5,902 nucleotides of DNA from Thermoplasmata archaeon (GCA_020343715.1 CP070808.1:1251321-1257222), one strand, 5' to 3'. Shown: positions 1-5,511, numbered from the stretch's first letter. The notes: generated by a model not told the origin, from the letters alone. Numbers and translations: made by a program.

Positions 1-871
1 GCCCACCGCCGTCACCGCCGATGCGGACGGCCAGCTCCTGGAAGAACTGTCCCAGATGGAAGCCCGCGTCCACGGCGCGCCTGCCGGCACGCGCTGTCAA
101 TGCGGTGGTGTCGCCGTTCTCGGATGCCACGACGGCCACGTCGGCCCCCATGGACACCAGGTGTCGAGCGGCGGAGGCCTCGAAGGCGCCCACCCGGGAC
201 CGGGCGAACAGGAACCTCCCAATCTCGAAGTGCTCGGAGCGCTTGGCTGACTTGAGCATCGCGATGGCGTGGGAACGGTCGTAGGTGGGCTTCTCGATGG
301 ACTGGATGACGTCGGGCAGCTCCAGGCCGCCCTCGTGCAGGATGGTCAGGGCGTCCTGAACCGCCAGGTTGGGGGCGATGCGGAACCTCTCGGTGTCGGC
401 CAGGATGACGGCCACCAGGGCGCGTGCGGAGTCGGCGTCCACCTGGGCACCCGCGTCCACAGCCAGCCGGTGCACGATCTGGGCGCAGGACGGGGAGTCG
501 GGCTCGCAGTGGTACCGGGGATTGACCTCTGCCAGGGCGGGGTTGAGGGCGTGGTGGTCGACCACGATGGAGCTGGAGAGGTACCGGTCGTAAGGGTCAA
601 CCTGGGAGGGGGTCGCGGTGTCCACGAAGAGGATGCGGTCGTAGGGCGACCTCTCATCGTCCACGTGGGGATCGACAAGGACGGGGAAACGTTCCCCGTA
701 GTTCTCCAAGAGGTTGTTGGCCCCCCTGCTGACGGACTCGACAGCACCAATGGTCACGTTGGGGAACATGGCGGCCACGGCGACGGAGCAACCCATCGCG
801 TCGATGTCCGCGTTCCTGTGTGAGAGCACCAGGGTGGTCCCCTCCCAAAGCTCTTCGAGCACGTTTGCCAT
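1..871 (-). CDS. DHH-family phosphoesterase (NrnA/RecJ-like), 3' end outside the window
   Basis: Translation from ATG at 871 gives 290 residues before the left edge. The DHH signatures appear in order: SHRNADIDAMG (17-27) as motif I, FVDTATPSQ (82-90, Asp84) as motif II, VVDHHA (103-108) as the name-giving DHH motif III, and LADTERFR (157-164, Asp159) as motif IV. These Asp/His residues bind the two catalytic Mn2+ ions in the family. The visible C-terminus is GGDGGG at the edge, and the next codon begins with C, consistent with the His of the DHHA1-domain GGGH motif. Family members hydrolyse short oligonucleotides, pAp or cyclic dinucleotides; the exact substrate cannot be told from sequence. 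In-frame ATGs also occur at 886 and 880. I chose 871 because GGAG (881-884) lies 9 nt upstream and it leaves the usual short lead-in before motif I. It follows prefoldin beta after a 56-nt spacer holding a hairpin. The class is secure; the start is less so. Confidence 0.88.
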   Translation of the reverse strand, partial: MANVLEELWEGTTLVLSHRNADIDAMGCSVAVAAMFPNVTIGAVESVSRGANNLLENYGERFPVLVDPHVDDERSPYDRILFVDTATPSQVDPYDRYLSSSIVVDHHALNPALAEVNPRYHCEPDSPSCAQIVHRLAVDAGAQVDADSARALVAVILADTERFRIAPNLAVQDALTILHEGGLELPDVIQSIEKPTYDRSHAIAMLKSAKRSEHFEIGRFLFARSRVGAFEASAARHLVSMGADVAVVASENGDTTALTARAGRRAVDAGFHLGQFFQELAVRIGGDGGG

Positions 872-886
872 CGCGGGCATCTCCAT

Positions 887-905
887 GGGACCGAGGGTCG
901 GTCCC
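887..905 (-). promoter_or_regulatory. Perfect 8-bp stem-loop in the spacer before the DHH gene
   Basis: GGGACCGA (887-894) and TCGGTCCC (898-905) are perfect reverse complements separated by a 3-nt loop, forming a GC-rich hairpin. It sits in the 56-nt gap between the prefoldin stop and the DHH start, ending one base before the ATG at 886. There is no following T-run on the minus strand, so an intrinsic terminator is unlikely. A structure that affects translation initiation or transcript processing is possible. The hairpin is seen directly; its role is inference. Confidence 0.5.
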
Positions 906-927
906 TGTCAGGGGGGTACGGTCGGCC

Positions 928-1299
928 TCAGGCCATCTGGTCGGGGGCCCCGCCGGGTCCGCCCAGGGCGGCGCTGAGCTCCTCGCGCAGCTCCTCGACA
1001 GTGCCCTTTAGGGAGTCCTCGTGCTTCTCGTAGCTCTTGGACTTGACCTCCAGCTCCTCCGCCCGCTCGTCCAGATCATTCTTCAGGGACTCCACGTCCT
1101 TGATCTGGATCATGAGGGCGCCGGCGCTCTTGTAGACCGCGGCATCCTCGGGCAGGTCCTTCAGGGCCTCGCGTGCCGAGGAGACCTCGGCGATCTGCTG
1201 TTGCACCTGCTGGACCTGTGCGTTGACTATCTGGAGTTGCTGGTTTAACTGCTGGAACCTGTTGAGCTTGTCCTGCAGCTGCTTGGGGAGTTCTGCCGT
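928..1299 (-). CDS. pfdB: Prefoldin beta subunit, apparently starting at an ACG codon
   Basis: Prefoldin is a jellyfish-shaped hexameric chaperone (two alpha, four beta subunits) that hands unfolded proteins to the group II chaperonin in the cytoplasm. The 123-residue product is almost entirely helical and heptad-like: a Gln-rich N-terminal helix (LPKQLQDKLNRFQQLNQQLQ, residues 4-23), a central hairpin around VYKSAGALMIQI (55-66), and a charged C-terminal helix followed by GGPGGAPDQMA. Length and pattern fit archaeal beta subunits, which open with M-x-L-P. In this frame a TAA (1300-1302) immediately precedes ACG (1297-1299), and there is no ATG, GTG or TTG until GTG at 1206. Starting at 1206 would remove 31 residues, most of helix 1. 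AAGGAGGG (1306-1313) lies at ideal spacing before the ACG. The gene begins 15 nt after the pcc1 stop. An ATG-to-ACG base error is the main alternative. Confidence 0.9.
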   Translation of the reverse strand, partial: TAELPKQLQDKLNRFQQLNQQLQIVNAQVQQVQQQIAEVSSAREALKDLPEDAAVYKSAGALMIQIKDVESLKNDLDERAEELEVKSKSYEKHEDSLKGTVEELREELSAALGGPGGAPDQMA

Positions 1300-1305
1300 T
1301 TATAT

Positions 1306-1313
1306 CCCTCCTT
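1306..1313 (-). promoter_or_regulatory. Shine-Dalgarno site that fixes the prefoldin ACG start
   Basis: The minus strand reads AAGGAGGG, then ATATAA, then ACG. GGAGG to ACG is 7 nt, the same spacing as the rrp41 and rpoP sites. The site lies in the spacer after the pcc1 TGA (1315-1317), so it serves no other gene. It is the main evidence that translation begins at 1299 and not at the downstream GTG at 1206. Confidence 0.75.
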
Positions 1314-1314
1314 C

Positions 1315-1602
1315 TCAGTTACCGTGATGTGGATCGATCTCATAAGTGTTGCCCTGCTTTCCGTCGCCGTCGGCGTCCTCGGCCACCTGGGCGGCCATGG
1401 CTGCCCACCGGAGGAACGAGTTGACGGCGGCGCGGAGCGAAGGCAGGTCCTCGGACATGAGGTCGACCCGCAGGTCGTCCTCGGTCCTGGTGAGCCTGGT
1501 CTCCACCTTGGGGATGCCACCCCCCACTTCTACGGAGAGGGCCCCCTCCACTGCCTGGGCGACGGTCCCACTGACCTCCAGTTCAAGACACGCAGCGTAC
1601 AT
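1315..1602 (-). CDS. pcc1: KEOPS complex subunit Pcc1
   Basis: Pcc1 is the small dimerising subunit of KEOPS, which with Kae1, Bud32 and Cgi121 transfers the threonylcarbamoyl group to tRNA A37 (t6A). The product is 95 residues from ATG 1602, or 104 from an in-frame ATG at 1629 that would overlap rpoP by 11 nt. The family signature is the segment LPSLRAAVNSFLRW, close to the usual S-x-R-A-x-x-N-S-x-x-R-W pattern, preceded by an alternating beta-rich half (YAACLELEVSG; DDLRVDLMSED). I prefer 1602 because the family usually opens straight into the first strand and GGGGAG lies about 11 nt upstream; 1629 has no clear ribosome site. The C-terminal 20 residues (EDADGDGKQGN...) are polar and beyond the fold. 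Its place between rpoP and prefoldin beta matches many archaeal genomes. Confidence 0.87.
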   Translation of the reverse strand: MYAACLELEVSGTVAQAVEGALSVEVGGGIPKVETRLTRTEDDLRVDLMSEDLPSLRAAVNSFLRWAAMAAQVAEDADGDGKQGNTYEIDPHHGN

Positions 1603-1618
1603 CGGGTCCGCCGCTCCC

Positions 1619-1756
1619 CTAACGGGCATTGATGACCCGCTTGACGTTGGGTCGCTGCTTGTAGAAGATCTTGGAGCCGCACTTCTCGCACTGGATACCG
1701 CCCACGGTAGAGATGTCAGTGAGGATGCTCATCTTGCATTTGCCACACTTGTACAT
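1619..1756 (-). CDS. rpoP: DNA-directed RNA polymerase subunit P (Rpb12-like)
   Basis: This is a 45-residue protein. RpoP is the archaeal counterpart of eukaryotic Rpb12/ABC10-alpha, a zinc-ribbon subunit that helps assemble the RNA polymerase core. It starts MYKCGKC and contains two CxxC pairs (Cys4/Cys7 and Cys23/Cys26) as zinc ligands, followed by the typical GSKIFYKQRP segment (27-36) and a basic end. The ATG at 1756 is preceded by GGAGG (1764-1768) 7 nt upstream, placed inside the last Glu codons of rpl37ae. Only 2 nt separate the rpl37ae stop from this start, so the genes are probably translationally coupled. Length, motifs and neighbours all match the family. Confidence 0.95.
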   Translation of the reverse strand: MYKCGKCKMSILTDISTVGGIQCEKCGSKIFYKQRPNVKRVINAR

Positions 1757-1758
1757 CT

Positions 1759-2064
1759 TCAGGCCTCCTCCTCTTCGACCACTTCCTCCTGGTTGATGAT
1801 GACCACGTCGGTGTCACCCTTGGAGGGCATGGTCGCTCGGGTCGTGACCTTGGGCGTGTAGGCACCCCCGGCGAACTTGAGGTCGCAGCGCCGGCACCTC
1901 CAGATACCCGTCGAGACCCGCTTGACGGAAACGTGCCGACAGCGGGGACACTCGTACGATTTGTTCTTGGCGGAGGTCACCGCCGACATCTGCTTCCGGA
2001 TGCGGACGCCGTATCGAGGGCCGTAACGGCCAGCGACGCCCACCTTCTTGGTCCGCCGGGTCAT
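1759..2064 (-). CDS. rpl37ae: Large-subunit ribosomal protein L37Ae (eL43)
   Basis: This 101-residue zinc-ribbon protein belongs to the large ribosomal subunit. The N-terminus is the family hallmark: basic TRRTKKVGVAGRYGPRYG (2-19), then a CxxC pair at Cys39/Cys42 (CPRC) and a second at Cys57/Cys60 (CRRC) around the WRCRRC knuckle, followed by AGGAYTP. Archaeal members usually end soon after this point. Here about 20 more residues follow, including a hydrophobic VVII stretch and the acidic end EEVVEEEEA. Those final Glu codons also supply the rpoP ribosome site. The gene starts 19 nt after the rrp42 stop. A weak AGGGATGTGA element (2071-2080) precedes the ATG. Confidence 0.95.
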   Translation of the reverse strand: MTRRTKKVGVAGRYGPRYGVRIRKQMSAVTSAKNKSYECPRCRHVSVKRVSTGIWRCRRCDLKFAGGAYTPKVTTRATMPSKGDTDVVIINQEEVVEEEEA

Positions 2065-2083
2065 GCTCGCTCACATCCCTGGC

Positions 2084-2863
2084 TCATTCCATGAGCTTGG
2101 GTCGCACCTTGCTGCCCAGTTCCTCGGAAAGCTTGACCACGTATTTAATCTCATCGATGGTGAATGACCCGTTCAGGCCCTTCTGCATCGCCCTGATGTC
2201 GCCGTTCTCGTCGGTGCTGACGGTTATTCGGGCGTCCGCGACCTCATCCTCGTCCAGGTTGGGGTCGATGAGCACCTTGCTGCCGACCTTCACCGCCGTG
2301 AGGCTCACGGGAGCGGTCTGGGTTCCCAGGGGCACGTCCTCCTTGCTCTCGTCGAGCTTGGACCAGGGGACCATAGCGGTGCTGAGCGCGGCCATGGCGC
2401 CGTACTGGCAGGCGTCGAAGAGGTTGCCGTGGTAGTCCAGGGGATGGATGTCGATGAAGACCATCCACACCTTCTCGCCCTCCTCTATGCAGAGGGGGGC
2501 CAGATCGATCGTCTGGCTCTCTCGGATGGACCGGTCGGTGACACGGGCCAGCTCGATGGCCGGGGGCCTCGGCGGGCCCATCTCGAAGTCGGGGCTCGAG
2601 ATGGGCGCCATCTCCGCGGTGGAGATCAGCACGCCCAGGTTCGGCCTGTCGGAGAACGGGGAGCCGGGGTCGATCTTGACACCGACGATGACGTCGGTCT
2701 TACCCAGCTTGACGCGGGCGGAGCCCTCGGCGGAGCCCAGGTAGGGCTTCTCCACGGTGAGCTCGCGCATCTCGTCTATGCCGCGACCGTCCAGGCGAAT
2801 GCCCTTCTCGGCCATGGACCGGATGTAGTCCTTCTTGATGTACGATACTATGTTGACAGGCAT
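2084..2863 (-). CDS. rrp42: Exosome complex component Rrp42 (RNase PH-like, non-catalytic)
   Basis: The 259-residue protein is a full-length Rrp42. Rrp41 and Rrp42 alternate in a six-member ring forming the RNA-degrading chamber of the archaeal exosome. Rrp42 is catalytically inert but contributes RNA-binding arginines and completes the active sites of Rrp41. Family features are an N-terminal helix (YIKKDYIRSM), IRLDGRGIDEMRE, GSARVKLGKTDVIVGVK, the DRSIRESQTIDL segment, and FIDIHPLDYHGNLFDA. The catalytic Asp pair seen in Rrp41 is absent; the equivalent segment reads LIDPNLDEDEVADARI, as expected for Rrp42. The ATG at 2863 shares its A with the rrp41 TGA (TGATG). AGGAGGTGA (2870-2878), 9 nt upstream from GGAGG to ATG, is formed by the last rrp41 codons. 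A GTG three bases earlier is a less likely start. Unlike its partners, it has no charged tail. Confidence 0.96.
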   Translation of the reverse strand: MPVNIVSYIKKDYIRSMAEKGIRLDGRGIDEMRELTVEKPYLGSAEGSARVKLGKTDVIVGVKIDPGSPFSDRPNLGVLISTAEMAPISSPDFEMGPPRPPAIELARVTDRSIRESQTIDLAPLCIEEGEKVWMVFIDIHPLDYHGNLFDACQYGAMAALSTAMVPWSKLDESKEDVPLGTQTAPVSLTAVKVGSKVLIDPNLDEDEVADARITVSTDENGDIRAMQKGLNGSFTIDEIKYVVKLSEELGSKVRPKLME

Positions 2864-3828
2864 CACATGTCACCTCCTGCGTCGGGGGTGTCATCACCGT
2901 TCTCCGTCTCCTCGGGGACGGGCTCCTCGTCGGGGGTCTTCACCTTGACGACCTCGTCGGGGTCCACCTCGTGAGCATGGATGGCGGCCTTCTGGTCCTT
3001 GGGCGGTTCGGGCTCCTTGGAGATCTTCTCCTTCTTGGCCTCCTTGGTCTTCTTGGTCTCCTTCGGGGGCTCCTCGGGCTCCTCGCTGACCTCTCCCTCC
3101 TTGGTGAAGGAGGAGTAGCGTTCGACCAGGGCGGCCTTCTGGATCTCGTAGATCTCCAATGCGGCCTTCCTGTTCATCTCCAGGATCTGCTCGAACTCGT
3201 CCTGGGTCAAATGGCCGTCCATCTGGAGCAACACGACCTCGCCGGTGCGGGGCACCATGGCGAAGGGCACGTCGGCCTCGCCGAAGTTATCCTCGGCCTT
3301 TCCCAGGTCCAGGACGACCTTGCCGTCGATCTTGCCCGATGCCACCGAGGGCACCAGGTCCCTCATGGGGATGCCGGCGTCGGCCAGGGCCACGCTGGCG
3401 GCCGTCAGGCCGGCGCAACGGGTGCCCGCCGAGGCCTCCAGGACCTCGATGAACACGTCAACGGTGGTCCTGGGGAAGCGGTCGGTGAGGACGACGTTCT
3501 CCAGCGCCTCGGAGATCAGCTTGGAGATCTCGGTGGACCTCCTGTCGGGTCCGGGCCTCTTGCGCTCGCTCACGGAGAACGGCGTCATGTTGTAACGGGC
3601 CCTCACGATGCCCCTCAGGGGGTTCTGCATATGTCTGGGGTGCACCTCGCGGGGACCGTAGACCCCCACGATGACCTTGTTGTCACCCCACTCTAGGAAA
3701 CACGAGCCATCGGCCCGGTCGAGCACTCCCGCCGTGATCTTGATGGGGCGGAGCTCATCGAGCTTGCGCCCGTCAAGGCGCTTGCCCTTCTTGTCTATCA
3801 GTTGGATATCGGTGTATGGGTCGGACAT
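2863..3828 (-). CDS. rrp41: Exosome complex exonuclease Rrp41, with charged C-terminal tail
   Basis: Rrp41 is the catalytic phosphorolytic 3'-5' exoribonuclease subunit of the archaeal exosome, which also adds heteropolymeric tails. The 321-residue product has a complete RNase PH fold over about residues 15-247: [15 protein letters not shown] near the start, RRSTEIS (96-102) for RNA contact, the phosphate loop [11 protein letters not shown] (131-141) and the active-site region [11 protein letters not shown] (178-188). Asp180 and Asp186 match the family's catalytic acidic positions. Archaeal homologues usually end near 245-250. Here residues 248-321 add a low-complexity tail rich in Glu, Lys and Pro ([18 protein letters not shown]...) ending in an acidic stretch. 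The start is ATG 3828, sharing its A with the rrp4 stop (TGATG), with GGAGG 7 nt upstream; a GTG at 3831 is the alternative. The tail is in frame with no sign of a frameshift. Confidence 0.96.
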   Translation of the reverse strand: MSDPYTDIQLIDKKGKRLDGRKLDELRPIKITAGVLDRADGSCFLEWGDNKVIVGVYGPREVHPRHMQNPLRGIVRARYNMTPFSVSERKRPGPDRRSTEISKLISEALENVVLTDRFPRTTVDVFIEVLEASAGTRCAGLTAASVALADAGIPMRDLVPSVASGKIDGKVVLDLGKAEDNFGEADVPFAMVPRTGEVVLLQMDGHLTQDEFEQILEMNRKAALEIYEIQKAALVERYSSFTKEGEVSEEPEEPPKETKKTKEAKKEKISKEPEPPKDQKAAIHAHEVDPDEVVKVKTPDEEPVPEETENGDDTPDAGGDM

Positions 3829-4208
3829 CACTGTCCCTCCTTCTTGTACTTGTCATTTTCCTTGGTAGGCTCGCAGGGTGGCAGTTCCTCTTCGTCCACC
3901 ACCATCAACGACTCGCCATCGGGGGCGAGGACGGTCACGATGCCGTTGCCGCTGGACGAGGGGTCCGCGCACAGGTCGTCGTCCGGAAGGGAGTCGTACT
4001 CCTCATCGAAGTCGTCCTCTAGACGCTCCTCCTCTTCCTTCTTGGCCCTCTCCTGTCGGGCCTTCTCTTCCCTGGCCTTTTCCTCCTCGGCCTTCTTTCG
4101 CTTTCTCTCTTCCTCCTGCTCCTTGCGCTTGCGGGCCTGCTCGGCTTGCTCCGTGGCCTTACGCTTCGCCTCCTCGGCAGCCTTGCGCTCCTCTTCGGCC
4201 TCTACCTC
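3828..4208 (-). other. Charged coiled-coil and acidic tail of Rrp4
   Basis: Residues 404-529 lie outside the S1-KH fold. First comes a long run of Glu, Lys, Arg and Ala ([17 protein letters not shown]...) to about residue 466, expected to form a single charged helix or coiled coil. Next is an acidic patch ([16 protein letters not shown]). Last is a short hydrophobic segment ([19 protein letters not shown], 492-510) and a polar end with KKEGQ. The last codons carry the rrp41 ribosome site. The composition is read directly; the structure is inferred from it. Confidence 0.75.
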
Positions 4209-5417
4209 GGGGTCGATGCCCTTGGCCACCTGCAGGTACTCCTTGACGTTGTTGGTAAGGCCGTGGACGTGGGCCTGGTCGGCGATCATCCTGACGGCCC
4301 CCATGGCTATGAGGATGTCGTCGGGGTCGCCATCAATCCAGATTCGACCGTTCTGGCCCACCACCAGGCGGCAGGCGGTGTACTTCTTGATGAGGGAGAT
4401 CATCGAGCCCTTGGTGCCGATCACTCTCGGGACCTTGGAATGGGGTACCTCGATGAGCTGTCCGCCTTGGAGCTTGCGGAGCCCAGGGCCCTCCATGGAC
4501 ACCTGGACCCTGCCTACCTCGGTGACCTTGGCAACGCGCACGATGACGGCGTCGCCGGCCTTCATGAAGTCGGTGGTCTCGCCGAACTCCACGTGCCATG
4601 GCACCTCGTTGACGTGCATGGGCGCGGGGTAGGGTGAGTTGATCTCGATCAGCCAGTTGGAGGGGCCCACGTCATCGATCTTGCCGATAACTATGTCGCC
4701 GACCCGCGGGATGTACTGACCTCCCAGGGGTATGACGGACGCGTAGGTCCCGTCCACGTTCTTGATGCCGAGGGTGGCCGCGATGACGTTGCTATCGGAC
4801 CTGTAGGCGCCCAGACCCGGACGCACGTCGGCGTCGGTTAGGGTCTGGCCTGGGACGACTATCTCGCGGGGCAGGGGCTTGCCGTCAGGGCCCAGGGCCC
4901 TGCGGGCGGACTCGTAGGTGGGCACAAGGTCCACCTTGTCATCCTGCATCCTGCCGCCACCTCCGCGGCGGTCATCACGGCGTCCGCCACCACGGCGGTC
5001 GTCACGACGTCCTCCGCCACGACGGTCGTCACGGCGTCCGCCACCACGACGGTCGTCACGGCGTCCGCCACCACGGCGGTCGTCACGGCGTCCGCCTCCA
5101 CGGCGGTCGTCACGGCGGCCTCCTCGGCGGTCCCTGCCGCCACCACGGCGGTCTCGGCCGCCGCCACCGCGGCGGTCGTCATGGCGCCCGCCGCCTCTCC
5201 GGTCGTCACGCCTGTGGTCTCTGCCACCGGAACGTCTCCTCGACCGGTCTCTGCTTGAACTTCGTTCGTCGCTCAGGTATATCTCTCCTGAGGGGAGGTA
5301 TGAAAACGAGCAGTTGTCACCGCCGCCCGATGCCTCTTCGCGAACGCGAGGGCGGATGCGGCGGGAAGGGTCCGTTCTTATCTTCGTTCCGGACTGGTCT
5401 CGTGCCCCGTATACCAT
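3828..5417 (-). CDS. rrp4: Exosome RNA-binding cap protein Rrp4, with N-terminal RG-rich repeat domain and C-terminal coiled-coil tail
   Basis: Rrp4 forms the trimeric cap of the exosome that binds and guides RNA into the Rrp41/Rrp42 ring. From ATG 5417 the product is 529 residues; archaeal Rrp4 is usually about 230-250. The standard part is residues 157-400: the N-terminal domain ([19 protein letters not shown]), an S1 domain around 235-310, and a KH domain around 320-380 with the loop VIGTKGSMI (332-340). In front lies an Arg/Gly/Asp-rich domain (about 52-156) with tandem RRDDRRGGG units. Behind is a helical Glu/Lys/Arg coiled-coil (about 404-466), an acidic stretch and a short hydrophobic motif. 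The start is uncertain. ATG 5417 has no ribosome site but lies about 36 nt after the predicted transcription start. CTG 5276 has GGAG 8 nt upstream and would give a product opening M-SDERSSS. ATG 4949 has GGAGGTGG upstream and gives a 373-residue form. The GTG at 5471 lies upstream of the predicted transcription start. Repeat conservation argues that the RG region is translated. Confidence 0.9.
   Translation of the reverse strand: MVYGARDQSGTKIRTDPSRRIRPRVREEASGGGDNCSFSYLPSGEIYLSDERSSSRDRSRRRSGGRDHRRDDRRGGGRHDDRRGGGGRDRRGGGRDRRGGRRDDRRGGGRRDDRRGGGRRDDRRGGGRRDDRRGGGRRDDRRGGGRRDDRRGGGGRMQDDKVDLVPTYESARRALGPDGKPLPREIVVPGQTLTDADVRPGLGAYRSDSNVIAATLGIKNVDGTYASVIPLGGQYIPRVGDIVIGKIDDVGPSNWLIEINSPYPAPMHVNEVPWHVEFGETTDFMKAGDAVIVRVAKVTEVGRVQVSMEGPGLRKLQGGQLIEVPHSKVPRVIGTKGSMISLIKKYTACRLVVGQNGRIWIDGDPDDILIAMGAVRMIADQAHVHGLTNNVKEYLQVAKGIDPEVEAEEERKAAEEAKRKATEQAEQARKRKEQEEERKRKKAEEEKAREEKARQERAKKEEEERLEDDFDEEYDSLPDDDLCADPSSSGNGIVTVLAPDGESLMVVDEEELPPCEPTKENDKYKKEGQ
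4956..5117 (-). repeat. Six tandem 27-nt in-frame repeats encoding RRDDRRGGG
   Basis: Six contiguous 27-nt units on the minus strand each encode the nine residues RRDDRRGGG, all in the rrp4 frame. All differences between units are at third codon positions (CGC/CGT, GAC/GAT, GGA/GGC/GGT), so the encoded peptide is identical in all six. Before them, to about 5215, come degenerate relatives ([32 protein letters not shown]). There are no unique spacers, so this is a coding tandem repeat. The composition resembles RGG/RG-box RNA-binding segments of eukaryotic proteins, with paired Asp added. Confidence 0.93.
4957..4964 (-). promoter_or_regulatory. Strong Shine-Dalgarno inside rrp4, before an internal ATG (4947-4949)
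   Basis: The last repeat unit reads GGAGGTGG on the minus strand, 10 nt (counted from GGAGG) before an in-frame ATG at 4949, which is where a conventional Rrp4 would begin ([10 protein letters not shown]). The same GGAGGTG element serves rrp42 at 9-nt spacing. It could direct a short 373-residue Rrp4. However, the bases are also ordinary Gly-Gly codons of the repeat, so the match may be incidental. Confidence 0.5.
5272..5292 (-). promoter_or_regulatory. Inverted repeat covering a possible GGAG...CTG translation start of rrp4
   Basis: CTCAGG (5272-5277) and CCTGAG (5287-5292) are a perfect 6-bp inverted repeat around a 9-nt loop. On the minus strand the left arm and loop carry GGAG (5285-5288), and the right arm contains an in-frame CTG (5274-5276) 8 nt later, followed by codons for SDERSSS. 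If CTG is a start, the hairpin would mask both the ribosome site and the start codon. This is a sequence observation with no independent support. Confidence 0.3.
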
Positions 5418-5475
5418 CGGGACAACGTCGTCGCGTCGTTCTCTCTCTCCTCGTCGAGGTGTGCAAGGCACAACC

Positions 5476-5483
5476 TATATAAA
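5476..5483 (-). promoter_or_regulatory. TATA box of the exosome operon
   Basis: The minus strand reads TTTATATA, matching the archaeal box A consensus, in an AT-rich island within otherwise GC-rich DNA. It lies in the gap between the membrane protein stop (5512) and rrp4. With the usual 26-27 nt from box centre to transcription start, the start falls near 5453, giving a leader of about 36 nt to ATG 5417. The preceding AAAACG may act as the TFB recognition element. It rules against the GTG at 5471 as the rrp4 start. Confidence 0.75.
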
Positions 5484-5490
5484 ACGTTTT
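5481..5490. promoter_or_regulatory. AAAACGTTTT palindrome overlapping the TATA box
   Basis: A perfect 10-bp palindrome covers the upstream edge of the TATA box, where TFB binds and where archaeal repressors often bind. It may be an operator or just part of the promoter's AT-rich element. No second copy is seen in the window. Confidence 0.35.
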
Positions 5491-5511
5491 GGGAGCCAAC
5501 GTACGGTCATG

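Noticed and set aside
269..823. 184-residue plus-strand frame over the DHH gene
   Set aside because: It is a GC-rich antisense shadow. The minus strand here encodes the full series of DHH motifs.
887..905. Hairpin as an intrinsic terminator
   Set aside because: No T-run follows it on the minus strand, and the DHH start codons begin immediately after it.
928..1206. Prefoldin beta starting at GTG 1206
   Set aside because: It would delete 31 residues that match the family's first helix and leave the strong ribosome site at 1306-1313 without a use.
1315..1629. Pcc1 starting at ATG 1629
   Set aside because: It remains possible, but it has no ribosome site, overlaps rpoP by 11 nt and adds nine residues (MPVRGAADP) ahead of the usual family start. 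ATG 1602 is preferred.
2429..4632. Long plus-strand frames opposite rrp42, rrp41 and rrp4 (for example 2429-2974, 2971-3696, 3802-4632)
   Set aside because: They are antisense shadows produced by high third-position GC. The minus strand has unmistakable exosome proteins, and the plus-frame products are low-complexity Leu/Gly/Asp or Ser/Arg-rich.
4956..5215. CRISPR array or non-coding satellite
   Set aside because: The units are directly adjacent with no unique spacers, are multiples of three, and vary only at third codon positions of the rrp4 frame.
3828..5471. GTG at 5471 as the rrp4 start
   Set aside because: It lies only 5 bp from the TATA box, upstream of the predicted transcription start near 5453, and has no ribosome site. 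A start there would not be on the mRNA.
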